Both the position numbers and the translations under genes were made by a program. The notes beneath the pieces were generated by a model. It had not been told where the DNA came from. It saw only the letters and a list, made by a program, of their open reading frames with translations, and did not search any database. Positions 51,507 to 61,969 of a stretch of 64,000 nt of DNA are shown here, piece after piece (positions within the stretch are counted from its first letter, which is position 1; each line of letters starts with the position of its first letter). Source of the stretch: Streptomyces sp. NRRL S-118 (GTDB taxonomy: Bacteria > Actinomycetota > Actinomycetes > Streptomycetales > Streptomycetaceae); the NCBI RefSeq assembly GCF_000716335.1, contig NZ_KL591009.1:71482-135481 (forward strand). Reading direction: 5' to 3'.

Positions 51507-52739
51507 GTGACCGTCATCGAGATCCCCGGCTCCAAGTCCGTCACCGCACGCGCGCTGTTCCTCGCCGCCGCGGCCGACGGCGTCACCACCCTCCTGCGCC
51601 CGCTCGCCTCGGACGACACCGAAGGGTTCGCCGAAGGCCTCACGACCCTCGGGTACGAGGTCGAGCGGACCGCCGGCGCATGGCGCGTCCAGGGCCGCCC
51701 GGCCGGCCCCGCGGCCGCCACCGCCGACGTCCACTGCCGCGACGGCGCCACCACCGCCCGCTTCCTGCCGGCCCTCGCCGCCGCGGGCCACGGCGACTTC
51801 CGCTTCGACGCCTCCGCGCAGATGCGCCGCCGCCCGGTCGGACCGCTCACCGAAGCCCTGCGCACCCTGGGCGTGGACCTGCGCCACGAGGAGGCCGAGG
51901 GCCACCACCCGCTGCGCATCGCCGCCCGCGGCGTCAAGGGCGGGTCCCTCCTCCTGGACGCGGGGCAGTCCTCCCAGTACCTCACGGCGCTGCTGATGCT
52001 CGGCCCGCTCACCGCCGAGGGCCTGGAGATCACCGTCACGGACCTGGTCTCGGAGCCGTACGTCGGGATCACGCTCGCGATGATGCGGGCCTTCGGCGCC
52101 GAGCCCGCCCGCGAGGGGAACGTCTTCACCGTCCCGCCGACCGGATACCGCGCCACCACTTACGCCGTCGAGCCCGACGCCTCCACGGCGAGCTACTTCT
52201 TCGCCGCCGCCGCGCTCACCGGCCGCGAGGTCACCGTCCCCGGCCTCGGCAGCGGCGCCCTCCAGGGCGACCTGGGCTTCGTCGACGTGCTGCGCCGCAT
52301 GGGCGCCGACGTCGCGATCACCGACCGGGCCACCACGGTGCGCGGCACCGGGCGCCTGCACGGCCTCACCGTGAACATGCGCGACATCTCCGACACCATG
52401 CCGACGCTCGCCGCGATCGCCCCGTACGCGGACGGCCCGGTCCGCATCGAGGACGTCGCCAACACCCGGGTCAAGGAGTGCGACCGGCTGGAGGCCTGCG
52501 CCGCGAACCTGCGCCGCCTCGGCATCACCGTCACCACGGGCCCCGACAGCATCGAGATCCACCCCGGCGCTCCGCGCCCCGCCGAGATCGCCACCCACGG
52601 CGACCACCGGATCGTGATGTCCTTCGCCGTGACGGGCCTGCGCACCCCCGGCATCGGTTTCGACGACCCCGGCTGCGTCCGCAAGACGTTTCCCGACTTC
52701 CACCGGGTCTTCGCGGAGTTCCGCGCCGAGGCCCCGTAG
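51507..52739 (+). CDS. aroA: EPSP-synthase-family enzyme, atypical second-type AroA
   Basis: 410 aa from GTG 51507 (AGGA nine bases upstream); ATG 51498 is possible but has no spaced Shine-Dalgarno. EPSP synthases join shikimate-3-phosphate and phosphoenolpyruvate. Conserved residues visible: PGSKSVTARAL (Lys, Ser, Arg), SSQYLTALLM, MRRRPVGPL, NTRVKECDRLEA, HGDHRIVM and RKTFPDFH. The substrate loop that is usually LGNAGTAMRPL reads CRDGATTARFL: asparagine is Asp79 and the glycine equivalent to E. coli Gly96 is Ala81. Alanine there is known from glyphosate-insensitive enzymes. The start matches PGSK immediately, with no N-terminal extension. Streptomyces usually have a standard aroA elsewhere, so this is probably a paralogue. 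Confidence 0.85.
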   Translation: MTVIEIPGSKSVTARALFLAAAADGVTTLLRPLASDDTEGFAEGLTTLGYEVERTAGAWRVQGRPAGPAAATADVHCRDGATTARFLPALAAAGHGDFRFDASAQMRRRPVGPLTEALRTLGVDLRHEEAEGHHPLRIAARGVKGGSLLLDAGQSSQYLTALLMLGPLTAEGLEITVTDLVSEPYVGITLAMMRAFGAEPAREGNVFTVPPTGYRATTYAVEPDASTASYFFAAAALTGREVTVPGLGSGALQGDLGFVDVLRRMGADVAITDRATTVRGTGRLHGLTVNMRDISDTMPTLAAIAPYADGPVRIEDVANTRVKECDRLEACAANLRRLGITVTTGPDSIEIHPGAPRPAEIATHGDHRIVMSFAVTGLRTPGIGFDDPGCVRKTFPDFHRVFAEFRAEAP

Positions 52740-52785
52740 AAGCCCCATAATCGAGCGCGATCACCAACGGGACGGGGGCGGACGG

Positions 52786-53634
52786 ATGCCGCGGTACGGA
52801 CGAGGACGGAACGGGCGAGGACCGTGCGAGCAGGGGCGGTCCGGGGTGGGGCGGGACCGGCAGGAGCGCCCCCGGCAGGCAGGACGCCTCGCCGTCGCGC
52901 TCACCGCGCTCGCGCTGGCGGCCGCCTGCAGCGCGGACCCGGGGCCCGGGGGAGACGGCAAGGCGTCGGAGCGGCCCCCGGCCTCCGCGGGCGGCGGCTC
53001 GTCCCCGGGCGGCGGGGCGAAGGATCCGAAGCCCCTCTCCGAGGACCGGCTGACCGCCGCCGCCTTCGGCGAGGGCGAGAAGGCCGGCCCGTACACCGCC
53101 GGCGCCCTCCTCGTCGGGGACACACCGCTCAGCGACGCCTACACCGCCGACCCGGCCGTCTGCCAGCCGCTGGTCAGCCTCGCCGCGGGCGCCACGCCCC
53201 ACGACCCCGCCGCCGAGGTCAACCGCGACCTGAGCATCCCGGGAGAACTCCGCTCCGTCGACGTCACCGTCCAGCTCCGCTCGTACGGCGCGGGCGGCGC
53301 CCGCGCCGTCATGGCGGCCCTGCGGAAGGCGGGCACCGCCTGCGCGAGCGGCTTCACCGAGGAGCGCGTCATCGCGAAGGCCCGCTATCTGAAGGCGGAG
53401 CGGATCGAGGCCCCGGCCATCGGGGACGAGGCCGTCGCGTTCCGCTTCACCATCCAGGACGTCAAGAACAAGGACCTGAAGCTGTACGAGTACCTCACCG
53501 TCGTACGGTCCGGCTCCACCACGCTCTCCTTCCGCGCCGACATCCTCGACACCAAGGACTTCGGCGGCGTCCCGCGGGAGGTCGTCACCGCCCAGTGGGA
53601 GAAGTTCCGCGCGGCACACGCCAACACGGCGTGA
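52786..53634 (+). CDS. Putative lipoprotein of unknown function
   Basis: 282 aa from ATG 52786; an in-frame GTG at 52846 would give a shorter, more typical signal peptide. Hydrophobic segment [14 protein letters not shown] ends in a lipobox with the cysteine at about residue 48. A Gly/Ser/Pro linker precedes a soluble domain (about 85-282) with [47 protein letters not shown] and [22 protein letters not shown], beta-alpha in character and with two conserved-looking cysteines. This resembles Streptomyces surface lipoproteins, but no function is known. It lies 46 bases after the EPSP-synthase gene and 61 before dxr. Confidence 0.78.
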   Translation: MPRYGRGRNGRGPCEQGRSGVGRDRQERPRQAGRLAVALTALALAAACSADPGPGGDGKASERPPASAGGGSSPGGGAKDPKPLSEDRLTAAAFGEGEKAGPYTAGALLVGDTPLSDAYTADPAVCQPLVSLAAGATPHDPAAEVNRDLSIPGELRSVDVTVQLRSYGAGGARAVMAALRKAGTACASGFTEERVIAKARYLKAERIEAPAIGDEAVAFRFTIQDVKNKDLKLYEYLTVVRSGSTTLSFRADILDTKDFGGVPREVVTAQWEKFRAAHANTA

Positions 53635-53695
53635 AGCACACCGCTCGGGGGCACCTGTGTCCGGGCGCCCGGCCGTTGCGGCAAGAATGGGGGGC

Positions 53696-54967
53696 ATGAG
53701 CGACAGTCCAGCCCCCCTCGCCGACCCGCACATCGCCTTCGATCCGTCCGAAGGCCGCCGGGACATCGTCGTCCTCGGCTCCACCGGGTCCATCGGCACC
53801 CAGGCCATCGACCTGGTCCTGCGCAACCCCGACCGGTTCCGCGTCACGGCCCTGTCCGCCGCCGGCGGCCGGGCCGAGCTCCTCGCCGAGCAGGCGCGCC
53901 GGCTGCGGGTCCGGACCGTCGCCGTGGCGCGCGAGGACGCGGTGCCGGCGCTGCGCGAGGCGCTGAAGGCGCAGTACGGCACCGAGCCGCTGCCGGAGGT
54001 CCTCGCCGGGCCGGACGCCGCCACCCAGGTCGCCGCCTCCGACTGCCACACCGTGCTCAACGGCATCACCGGCTCCATCGGCCTCGCGCCCACCCTCGCC
54101 GCCCTCGAAGCGGGCCGCACCCTCGCCCTCGCCAACAAGGAGTCGCTGATCGTCGGCGGCCCGCTGGTGAAGGCCCTCGCCAAGCCGGGCCAGATCATCC
54201 CCGTCGACTCCGAGCACGCCGCGCTGTTCCAGGCGCTGGCCGCCGGCACCCGCGCCGACGTCCGCAAGCTCGTCGTCACCGCCTCCGGCGGCCCCTTCCG
54301 CGGCCGTACGAAGGCGGAACTGGCGCACGTGACCCGCGAGGACGCCCTGGCCCACCCCACCTGGGCCATGGGCCCGGTGATCACGGTCAACAGCGCCACG
54401 CTCGTCAACAAGGGCCTGGAGGTCATCGAGGCGCACCTCCTCTACGACATCCCCTTCGAGCGGATCGAGGTGGTGGTGCACCCGCAGTCGTACGTCCACT
54501 CGATGGTCGAGTTCAGCGACGGGTCGACCCTCGCCCAGGCCACCCCGCCCGACATGCGCGGTCCGATCGCCATCGGGCTCGGCTGGCCCGAGCGCGTCCC
54601 CGAGGCGGCACCCGCCTTCGACTGGTCGAAGGCGTCCACCTGGGAGTTCTTCCCCCTCGACACCGAGGCCTTCCCGTCCGTCGGCCTCGCCCGGCACGTC
54701 GGCGAGCTGGGCGGCACGGCCCCGGCGGTCTTCAACGCCGCCAACGAGGAGTGCGTCGAGGCGTTCCTGGCCGGACGGCTCCCCTTCACCGGCATCATGG
54801 ACACGGTCACGGCCGTGGTGGCCGAGCACGGCACACCGGACACGGGAACCCGGCTGACGGTCCCGGACGTCCTGGAGGCGGAGACCTGGGCGCGCGCCCG
54901 GGCCCGCGAACTGGCGGCGCAGGCCGTCGGCACGGCAGCGAAAACGACCGCGGAGGCTCGCGCATGA
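53696..54967 (+). CDS. dxr: 1-deoxy-D-xylulose 5-phosphate reductoisomerase
   Basis: 423 aa. Second step of the MEP isoprenoid pathway: rearrangement and NADPH reduction of DXP to MEP. NADPH-binding [14 protein letters not shown] (about 28-41), [11 protein letters not shown], metal and substrate residues in [11 protein letters not shown] and SGGPFRG, and catalytic region [19 protein letters not shown] 53696, with a G-rich Shine-Dalgarno (ggggg) just upstream. The C-terminal 50 residues extend slightly beyond E. coli Dxr and are Ala/Arg/Glu-rich. Its stop overlaps the next gene by four bases (ATGA), so dxr and the site-2 protease share a transcript. Confidence 0.96.
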   Translation: MSDSPAPLADPHIAFDPSEGRRDIVVLGSTGSIGTQAIDLVLRNPDRFRVTALSAAGGRAELLAEQARRLRVRTVAVAREDAVPALREALKAQYGTEPLPEVLAGPDAATQVAASDCHTVLNGITGSIGLAPTLAALEAGRTLALANKESLIVGGPLVKALAKPGQIIPVDSEHAALFQALAAGTRADVRKLVVTASGGPFRGRTKAELAHVTREDALAHPTWAMGPVITVNSATLVNKGLEVIEAHLLYDIPFERIEVVVHPQSYVHSMVEFSDGSTLAQATPPDMRGPIAIGLGWPERVPEAAPAFDWSKASTWEFFPLDTEAFPSVGLARHVGELGGTAPAVFNAANEECVEAFLAGRLPFTGIMDTVTAVVAEHGTPDTGTRLTVPDVLEAETWARARARELAAQAVGTAAKTTAEARA

Positions 54968-56265
54968 CGATTCTGTTGACGGTCCTCGGCATCGCGCTCT
55001 TCGCCTTCGGGCTGCTCTTCTCGATCGCCTGGCACGAGCTCGGCCACCTCTCGACGGCCAAGCTCTTCGGCATCCGCGTCCCCCAGTACATGGTCGGCTT
55101 CGGGCCCACCCTCTGGTCGCGGAAGAAGGGCGAGACGGAGTACGGCATCAAGGCCATCCCCGCCGGCGGCTACATCCGCATGATCGGGATGTTCCCGCCC
55201 GGCGACGACGGCCGCATCGAGGCCCGCTCCACCTCGCCGTTCCGCGGCATGATCGAGGACGCGCGCTCGGCGGCGTACGAGGAGCTCCGGCCCGGCGACG
55301 AGAACCGGCTCTTCTACACGCGCAAGCCCTGGAAGCGCGTCATCGTGATGTTCGCGGGCCCGTTCATGAACCTGGTGCTCGCCGTCGCGATCTTCCTCAG
55401 CGTCTGCATGACGTTCGGGATGCAGACCCAGACGACCGAGGTCGCCGGGGTCCAGAAGTGCGTCATCGAGCAGAGCGAGAAGCGGGACACCTGCGCCAAG
55501 GGCGACCCCGTCTCGCCCGGCCACGCCGCCGGTCTGCGGGAGGGCGACCGGATCGTCGCCTTCGACGGCGAGCCCGTGAAGGACTGGCCCACCCTCTCCG
55601 AGCGCATCCGCGAGACCATCGGCCCGGCGACCCTCACCGTCGTGCGCGACGGCAAGGAGGTGACCCTGCGTCCGAACCTGATCGAGAACCTGGTGGTCGC
55701 CAAGGACGCCGACGGCGAGGTGATCCCCGACAAGTACGTCAAGGCCGGTTACCTGGGCTTCGCCTCCCGGACCGAGATCCAGCCGCTCACCTTCGGCCAG
55801 TCGCTCGACCGCATGGGCGACATGATCGAGAACGGCGTCGACTCCGTCATCGCCCTGCCGTCCAAGATCCCCGACCTGTGGGACGCGGCGTTCGGCGACG
55901 GCGAGCGCAAGGCCGACTCCCCGGTGGGCGTGGTCGGTGCCGCCCGCATCAGCGGCGAGGTGATGAACCTGGACATCCCGACGCAGAACATCGTCGCGTC
56001 GTTCCTGATGCTCCTGGCGACCTTCAACCTCTCGCTCTTCCTGTTCAACATGCTGCCGCTGCTGCCGCTGGACGGCGGGCACATCGCGGGCGCGCTGTGG
56101 GAGTCCGTACGCCGCAACGTGGCGAAGGTCTTCCGGCGCCCCGACCCCGGCCCGTTCGACGTGGCCAAGCTGATGCCCGTGGCGTACGTGGTGGCCGGCA
56201 TCTTCATCTGCTTCACGCTGCTCGTGCTCGTCGCGGACATCGTGAACCCGGTGAAGATCTCCTAG
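54964..56265 (+). CDS. Site-2 intramembrane metalloprotease (RseP/Rip1-type)
   Basis: 433 aa. Active-site HELGH (H24-E25-xx-H28) in the first membrane helix, the conserved [34 protein letters not shown] segment, one PDZ domain (about 190-270, [24 protein letters not shown]), and the C-terminal [17 protein letters not shown] metal-binding motif (DGG). It is the same size class as mycobacterial Rip1. Such proteases cut anti-sigma factors or other membrane proteins in envelope-stress signalling. Overlaps dxr by four bases. A terminator-like hairpin follows within 30 bases. Confidence 0.94.
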   Translation: MTILLTVLGIALFAFGLLFSIAWHELGHLSTAKLFGIRVPQYMVGFGPTLWSRKKGETEYGIKAIPAGGYIRMIGMFPPGDDGRIEARSTSPFRGMIEDARSAAYEELRPGDENRLFYTRKPWKRVIVMFAGPFMNLVLAVAIFLSVCMTFGMQTQTTEVAGVQKCVIEQSEKRDTCAKGDPVSPGHAAGLREGDRIVAFDGEPVKDWPTLSERIRETIGPATLTVVRDGKEVTLRPNLIENLVVAKDADGEVIPDKYVKAGYLGFASRTEIQPLTFGQSLDRMGDMIENGVDSVIALPSKIPDLWDAAFGDGERKADSPVGVVGAARISGEVMNLDIPTQNIVASFLMLLATFNLSLFLFNMLPLLPLDGGHIAGALWESVRRNVAKVFRRPDPGPFDVAKLMPVAYVVAGIFICFTLLVLVADIVNPVKIS

Positions 56266-56290
56266 CCGTGGCCGGCGCACAGGTGAACGC

Positions 56291-56325
56291 CGGCCGCCGG
56301 ACACCCCGTGGTGTCCGGCCGGCCG
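56291..56325 (+). terminator. Terminator-like hairpin after the site-2 protease gene
   Basis: A ten-base stem (56296-56305 with 56310-56319, loop ccgt) is extended by five more pairs with one bulged base. It starts 26 bases after the stop and separates the dxr-protease unit from ispG. Confidence 0.7.
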
Positions 56326-56401
56326 GTACCGGGGCTGTAATCTCGAAGCCGGAGCCCGCCGATCTCGGGACCTCGATCCACACCTTGGGGTTGCACACCA
56401 G

Positions 56402-57559
<1,158 letters not shown>

Positions 57560-57580
57560 CCCGCCCGGCGCACGCAGCGC

Positions 57581-57612
57581 AGGAGCCCCGCCGCCCGTGC
57601 GGCGGGGCTCCT
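57581..57612 (+). terminator. Intrinsic terminator-like hairpin after ispG
   Basis: Perfect 14-bp stem (57581-57594 with 57599-57612), loop ccgt, starting 22 bases after the ispG stop. Confidence 0.85.
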
Positions 57613-57700
57613 CGCGTCCGGGCCGCCGTCGTCCCTGCCACGCGCCCCGCCGTGCCAGGTACAGTGCCAGGACCCTGTTCGACCACGGTGAGGCCCCCTC

Positions 57701-58546
57701 GTGCTGACGCAGACCACCACCCGGGTCCTCGAACCCGGCGACCTCGGAGCCGCGCTGGCCATCCTCGAGAGCGACCCCGTCTCCAACGCGTTCGTGACCG
57801 CCCGCGTCCGGGCCGCCGGCCTCGACCCGTGGCGCCTCGGCGGCGAGATGTGGGGCTGGTACGCGGACGGGCGGCTGACCTCGCTGTGCTACTCCGGAGC
57901 CAACCTCGTCCCCATCTGCGCCACCCCCGACGCCGTCCGCGCCTTCGCCGACCGCGCCCGCCGGGCCGGCCGCCGCTGCTCCTCGATCGTCGGCCCCGCC
58001 GAACCGACCGCCCGGCTGTGGCGGCTGCTCGAACCGAGCTGGGGCCCGGCCCGTGACGTCCGCCCCCACCAGCCGCTCATGGTCACCGAACAGCCCTCGC
58101 CGGACATCGAGCCCGACCCGCTGGTCCGCCGGATCCGCAAGGACGAGATGGACGTGATCATGCCGGCGTCCGTGGCGATGTTCACCGAGGAGGTCGGCGT
58201 CTCGCCGCTCGCCGGCGACGGCGGGTTGCTCTACCAGGCGCGCGTCGCCGAACTCGTCGGCGCCGGCCGTGCCTTCGCCCGCATCGAGGACGGCAAGGTC
58301 GTCTTCAAGGCCGAGATCGGCGCCGCGACCCCGCAGGCCTGCCAGATCCAGGGCGTCTGGGTCGCCCCCGAGCACCGCGGCCGCGGCCTGTCCGAGAGCG
58401 GCATGGCGGCCGTCCTGCGCTACGCCCTCGCCGACGTCTCCCCGGTCGTCTCGCTGTACGTCAACGACTACAACGCCCCCGCCAGGGCGGCGTACCGCCG
58501 CGTCGGATTCCGCGAGGTCGGCGCCTTCATGAGCGTGCTGTTCTGA
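57701..58546 (+). CDS. GNAT-family N-acetyltransferase with N-terminal DUF4081-type domain
   Basis: 281 aa from GTG 57701. An N-terminal domain (about 1-130) with LAILESDPVSNAFVTARV and WYADGRLTSLCYSGANLVPI is of the type found fused to GNAT domains in actinobacteria. The C-terminal GNAT domain has the acetyl-CoA loop QGVWVAPEHRGRGLSESGMAAVL (Q/R-x2-G-x-G/A). Acyl acceptor unknown. Order ispG, two acetyltransferases, proS. The neighbour at 58563 encodes a second GNAT starting 16 bases later, so the two are probably cotranscribed. Confidence 0.88.
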   Translation: MLTQTTTRVLEPGDLGAALAILESDPVSNAFVTARVRAAGLDPWRLGGEMWGWYADGRLTSLCYSGANLVPICATPDAVRAFADRARRAGRRCSSIVGPAEPTARLWRLLEPSWGPARDVRPHQPLMVTEQPSPDIEPDPLVRRIRKDEMDVIMPASVAMFTEEVGVSPLAGDGGLLYQARVAELVGAGRAFARIEDGKVVFKAEIGAATPQACQIQGVWVAPEHRGRGLSESGMAAVLRYALADVSPVVSLYVNDYNAPARAAYRRVGFREVGAFMSVLF

Positions 58547-58562
58547 GGCTAGGGTTCGGCCC

Positions 58563-59120
58563 ATGGAAGACGTCGTGGTCGGACCGGTCAACCTCGCGGC
58601 GCGCGTGGACGCGGCCCTCGCGGTGCAGGCCCTCGCCTTCGGCCTGAGCGAGGACGAAGTCGCCGTACGACGCCACATCGTGCTGCGCCACCTGCTCTGC
58701 CCCGGCGCGACCGCGTACGCCGCGACGACGCCCGACGACCGGCTCGTCGGCTTCGTGTACGGCATGCCCAACGACCGCGCCCACTGGTGGTCCACCGTCG
58801 TCCAGCCGTACCTGCGCATGAACGGCAACGACGGCTGGCTCGACGACTCCTTCGTCATCACCGAGCTCCACGTCCACCCCGGCTTCCAGGGCCGGGGCAT
58901 CGGCCGGGAGCTGATCACCACCATCACGGACACCGCCGGCCAGCCGCGCTCGATTCTCTCCGCGATCGACATCGAGAACCCCGCCCGCCTGCTCTACCGC
59001 TCCCTCGGCTACCAGGACCTGGCCCGCCGCGTGCACTTCCCCAGTGCGGCCAGGCCGTACGCGGTGATGGGGGCGGGGCTGCCGCTGCGGCGGCGCGGTG
59101 CCGCCGCGCCACGGAACTGA
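58563..59120 (+). CDS. GNAT-family N-acetyltransferase
   Basis: 185 aa, single GNAT domain. Acetyl-CoA loop in [20 protein letters not shown], preceded by the beta-4 strand SFVITEL; C-terminal [22 protein letters not shown] is the typical beta-6/alpha-4 region. It carries an additional insertion [24 protein letters not shown] between beta strands. Start ATG 58563, 16 bases after the preceding acetyltransferase. Acceptor unknown; its sequence is distinct from the previous gene, so they are not recent duplicates. Confidence 0.88.
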   Translation: MEDVVVGPVNLAARVDAALAVQALAFGLSEDEVAVRRHIVLRHLLCPGATAYAATTPDDRLVGFVYGMPNDRAHWWSTVVQPYLRMNGNDGWLDDSFVITELHVHPGFQGRGIGRELITTITDTAGQPRSILSAIDIENPARLLYRSLGYQDLARRVHFPSAARPYAVMGAGLPLRRRGAAAPRN

Positions 59121-59188
59121 TTTCCGCCGGGCGGGGGCCCAGGGCTAACCTCCTAGCCATCACACTTTTCACCGCAGGAGAGTTCCCC

Positions 59189-60883
59189 ATGGCCCAGGTC
59201 CAGCGCATGTCCCGGTTGATGGTCAAGACACTGCGCGACGACCCGGCGGACGCCGAGACGCTCAGCCACAAGCTGCTCGTCCGCGCCGGTTACGTGCGCC
59301 GCAACGCCGCGGGCATCTGGTCCTGGCTGCCGCTCGGCATGAAGGTCCTGGAGAACGTCGCACGGGTCGTGCGCGAGGAGATGGACGCGATCGGCGCGCA
59401 GGAGGTCCTGCTGCCGGCGCTGCTGCCCAAGGAGCCGTACGAGGCGACGGGCCGCTGGAACGAGTACGGCGCGGAGCTGTTCCGCCTGAAGGACCGCAAG
59501 GGCGGCGACTACCTGCTCGGCCCGACGCACGAGGAGATCTTCACCCTCCTGGTCAAGGACCAGTGCACGTCCTACAAGGACCTGCCGGTCATCCTCTACC
59601 AGATCCAGACGAAGTACCGCGACGAGGCGCGTCCGCGCTCGGGCATCCTGCGCGGCCGCGAGTTCCAGATGAAGGACTCGTACTCCTTCGACACCACGGA
59701 CGAGGGCCTGGCCGAGTCCTACCGGCTGCACCGCGAGGCGTACATCAAGATCTTCCAGCGCCTCGGCCTGGAGCACAAGATCGTCTCCGCCGTCTCGGGC
59801 GCCATGGGCGGCTCCGCGTCGGAGGAGTTCCTCGCCCCTGCCGCCGCGGGTGAGGACACTTTCGTCCACTGCCCCTCCTGCGACTACGCCGCCAACACCG
59901 AGGCCGTCACGCACCCGCTGACCCCGGTCGACGGTTCGGCGCACGGCCCGGTGGAGGAGCTGGACACCCCCGACACGCCGACCATCGAGACGCTCGCCGC
60001 GCACCTGGACGTCCCGGCCGCCGCGACCCTGAAGAACCTGCTGGTCAAGGTGGACGGTGAGATCGTCGCCGTGGGCGTCCCGGGCCACCGCGACGTGGAC
60101 CTCGGCAAGCTGGAGGACCACCTCGCCCCGGCCACCGTCGAACTCGTCACCGGCGAGGACTTCACCGGCCGCCCCGACCTCGTCCGCGGCTACGTCGGCC
60201 CGCAGGGCCTCGACAAGGTCCGGTACATCGCCGACCCGCGCGTCGCCCCCGGCACCGCCTGGATCACCGGCGCCAACAAGCCCGGCAAGCACGCCCGGAA
60301 CGTCGTCGTGGGCCGCGACTTCGAGGTCGACCAGTACCTCGACGTCGTCGAGGTCGAGGACGGCGACCCGTGCCCGAACTGCGGCACCGGCCTGCGGATG
60401 GACCGCGCGATCGAGATCGGCCACATCTTCCAGCTCGGCCGCAAGTACACCGACGCCATGCAGCTCGACGTGCTCGGCCAGAACGGCAAGCCCGTCCGCG
60501 TCACCATGGGCTCGTACGGCATCGGCGTCTCCCGCGCAGTCGCCGCCCTCGCCGAGCAGCACGCGGACGAGCAGGGCCTGTGCTGGCCCCGCGAGATCGC
60601 ACCCGCCGACGTCCACGTCGTCGCGGCCGGCAAGGCCCTCCAGACCGAGCTGGCGCTCGACGTCGCCGAGAAGCTCCGCGAGGCGGGTTTGCGGGTCCTG
60701 GTCGACGACCGGGCCGGCGTCTCCCCGGGCGTGAAGTTCACCGACGCCGAGCTCATCGGCGTGCCGAAGATCCTCGTCGCGGGCCGCCGCTCCGGCGAGG
60801 GCGTCCTGGAGCTCAAGGACCGCCGCACCGGCGAGCGCGAGGACGTCACGGTCGACGAGGCGATCGCCCGCCTGTCCGCGTAG
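59189..60883 (+). CDS. proS: Prolyl-tRNA synthetase
   Basis: 564 aa, bacterial-type class II ProRS that charges tRNA-Pro. ATG 59189 has an excellent gcaggag Shine-Dalgarno. The N-terminal catalytic part has motif 2 [26 protein letters not shown] and the substrate loop; an inserted editing (INS) domain occupies roughly 225-400 ([32 protein letters not shown]), as in E. coli-type enzymes that clear Ala-tRNA. The motif 3 region has [20 protein letters not shown], followed by an anticodon-binding domain (about 460-564). Four cysteines in CPSCDYAAN and CPNCGTG flank the insertion and could bind metal. Housekeeping gene. Confidence 0.97.
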   Translation: MAQVQRMSRLMVKTLRDDPADAETLSHKLLVRAGYVRRNAAGIWSWLPLGMKVLENVARVVREEMDAIGAQEVLLPALLPKEPYEATGRWNEYGAELFRLKDRKGGDYLLGPTHEEIFTLLVKDQCTSYKDLPVILYQIQTKYRDEARPRSGILRGREFQMKDSYSFDTTDEGLAESYRLHREAYIKIFQRLGLEHKIVSAVSGAMGGSASEEFLAPAAAGEDTFVHCPSCDYAANTEAVTHPLTPVDGSAHGPVEELDTPDTPTIETLAAHLDVPAAATLKNLLVKVDGEIVAVGVPGHRDVDLGKLEDHLAPATVELVTGEDFTGRPDLVRGYVGPQGLDKVRYIADPRVAPGTAWITGANKPGKHARNVVVGRDFEVDQYLDVVEVEDGDPCPNCGTGLRMDRAIEIGHIFQLGRKYTDAMQLDVLGQNGKPVRVTMGSYGIGVSRAVAALAEQHADEQGLCWPREIAPADVHVVAAGKALQTELALDVAEKLREAGLRVLVDDRAGVSPGVKFTDAELIGVPKILVAGRRSGEGVLELKDRRTGEREDVTVDEAIARLSA

Positions 60884-60895
60884 TCGCCGCAGTCC

Positions 60896-61864
60896 TCACA
60901 TGCAGCCGGCCGTACCGGTGTCGTCCTCCCGCACGTCCCTGACGTGGGAGGGCGGCGCCGGTTCGTGCATCAGGGCCTCGTGCGCGCCCGCCTCGGGCGG
61001 CTCGTCGGGGTGCGCCCCGTCCTGCTCGGCGACGTGCGCGTGCGGCTCCTGGACGTGGAGCGCCGGCGCGTGCGGCGCCACCGGCCGCTCCTCCGGCGCC
61101 GGGTTCTGCCCGGCCCGCTCCAGGAAGCGCAGCAGCTCCACCGGGAAGGGCAGCACCAGCGTCGAGTTCTTCTCGGCGGCCACCGCCACGATGGTCTGCA
61201 GCAGCCGCAGCTGGAGCGCGGAGGGCGTCTGCGACATCACTCCGGCGGCCTCCGCCAGCTTCTTCGACGCCTGCAGCTCCGCGTCCGCGTTGATGACGCG
61301 CGCCCGCCGCTCCCGGTCGGCCTCGGCCTGCCGGGCCATCGAGCGCTTCATCGTCTCCGGCAGCGAGACGTCCTTGATCTCGACCCGGTCGATCGTCACG
61401 CCCCACTCCACCGCCGGGTTGTCGATCATGAGTTCCAGGCCCTGGTTGAGCTTCTCCCGGTTCGACAGCAGGTCGTCGAGGTCGCTCTTGCCGATGATCG
61501 ACCGCAGCGAGGTCTGGGCGATCTGCGAGACCGCGAAGCGGTAGTCCTCGACGCGGATGATCGCCGCGGCCGGGTCCACGACCTTGAAGTACACGACGGC
61601 GTCCACCCGGACCGTGACGTTGTCCCGGGTGATGCCCTCCTGGGCGGGCACCGGCAGGGTCACGATCTGCATGTTGACCTTGTTCAGCCGGTCCACGAAC
61701 GGGACGATCATGGTGAACCCGGGCGGCCGGACGCCGGTGCGGAGCCGGCCGAACCGCAGGACGACGCCCCGCTCGTACTGCTTCACGACCCGGGCGGCGG
61801 CCACCAGGTACACGGCGCCCGCGGATGCCGTCGCCGCGACCACGGTCAGCAGTTCCTCGACCAT
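60896..61864 (-). CDS. SPFH/slipin-family (stomatin-like) membrane protein
   Basis: 322 aa. N-terminal hydrophobic segment (about 5-25, VVAATASAGAVYLVAA), then the SPFH domain (VVKQYERGVVLRFGRLRTGVRPPGFTMIVPFVDRLNKVNMQIVTLPVPAQEGITRDNVTVRVDAVVYFKV), a helical coiled part with AEADRERRARVINADAELQASKKLAEAAG, and QLRLLQTIVAVAAEKNSTLVLPFPVELLRF. These features are typical of prokaryotic slipins, which scaffold membrane microdomains. The C-terminal 70 residues are Pro/His/Glu-rich and variable. No NfeD partner is next to it, contrary to many slipin operons. Convergent with proS. Confidence 0.92.
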   Translation of the reverse strand: MVEELLTVVAATASAGAVYLVAAARVVKQYERGVVLRFGRLRTGVRPPGFTMIVPFVDRLNKVNMQIVTLPVPAQEGITRDNVTVRVDAVVYFKVVDPAAAIIRVEDYRFAVSQIAQTSLRSIIGKSDLDDLLSNREKLNQGLELMIDNPAVEWGVTIDRVEIKDVSLPETMKRSMARQAEADRERRARVINADAELQASKKLAEAAGVMSQTPSALQLRLLQTIVAVAAEKNSTLVLPFPVELLRFLERAGQNPAPEERPVAPHAPALHVQEPHAHVAEQDGAHPDEPPEAGAHEALMHEPAPPSHVRDVREDDTGTAGCM

Positions 61865-61969
61865 GACAACCCCCTGCCGTCGAAGCCGGGTGGTACATAC
61901 GGGTGTGTTATGCCCAATATTGCACCAAAGGGGTGTTTCGGGGAGGTCGGAGCCGGGGCCCCGGACGGC

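Noticed and set aside
48917..52159. 1080-codon minus-strand frame over the acyl-CoA dehydrogenase and EPSP synthase
   Set aside because: Crosses two clear plus-strand genes and a minisatellite; no recognisable domain.
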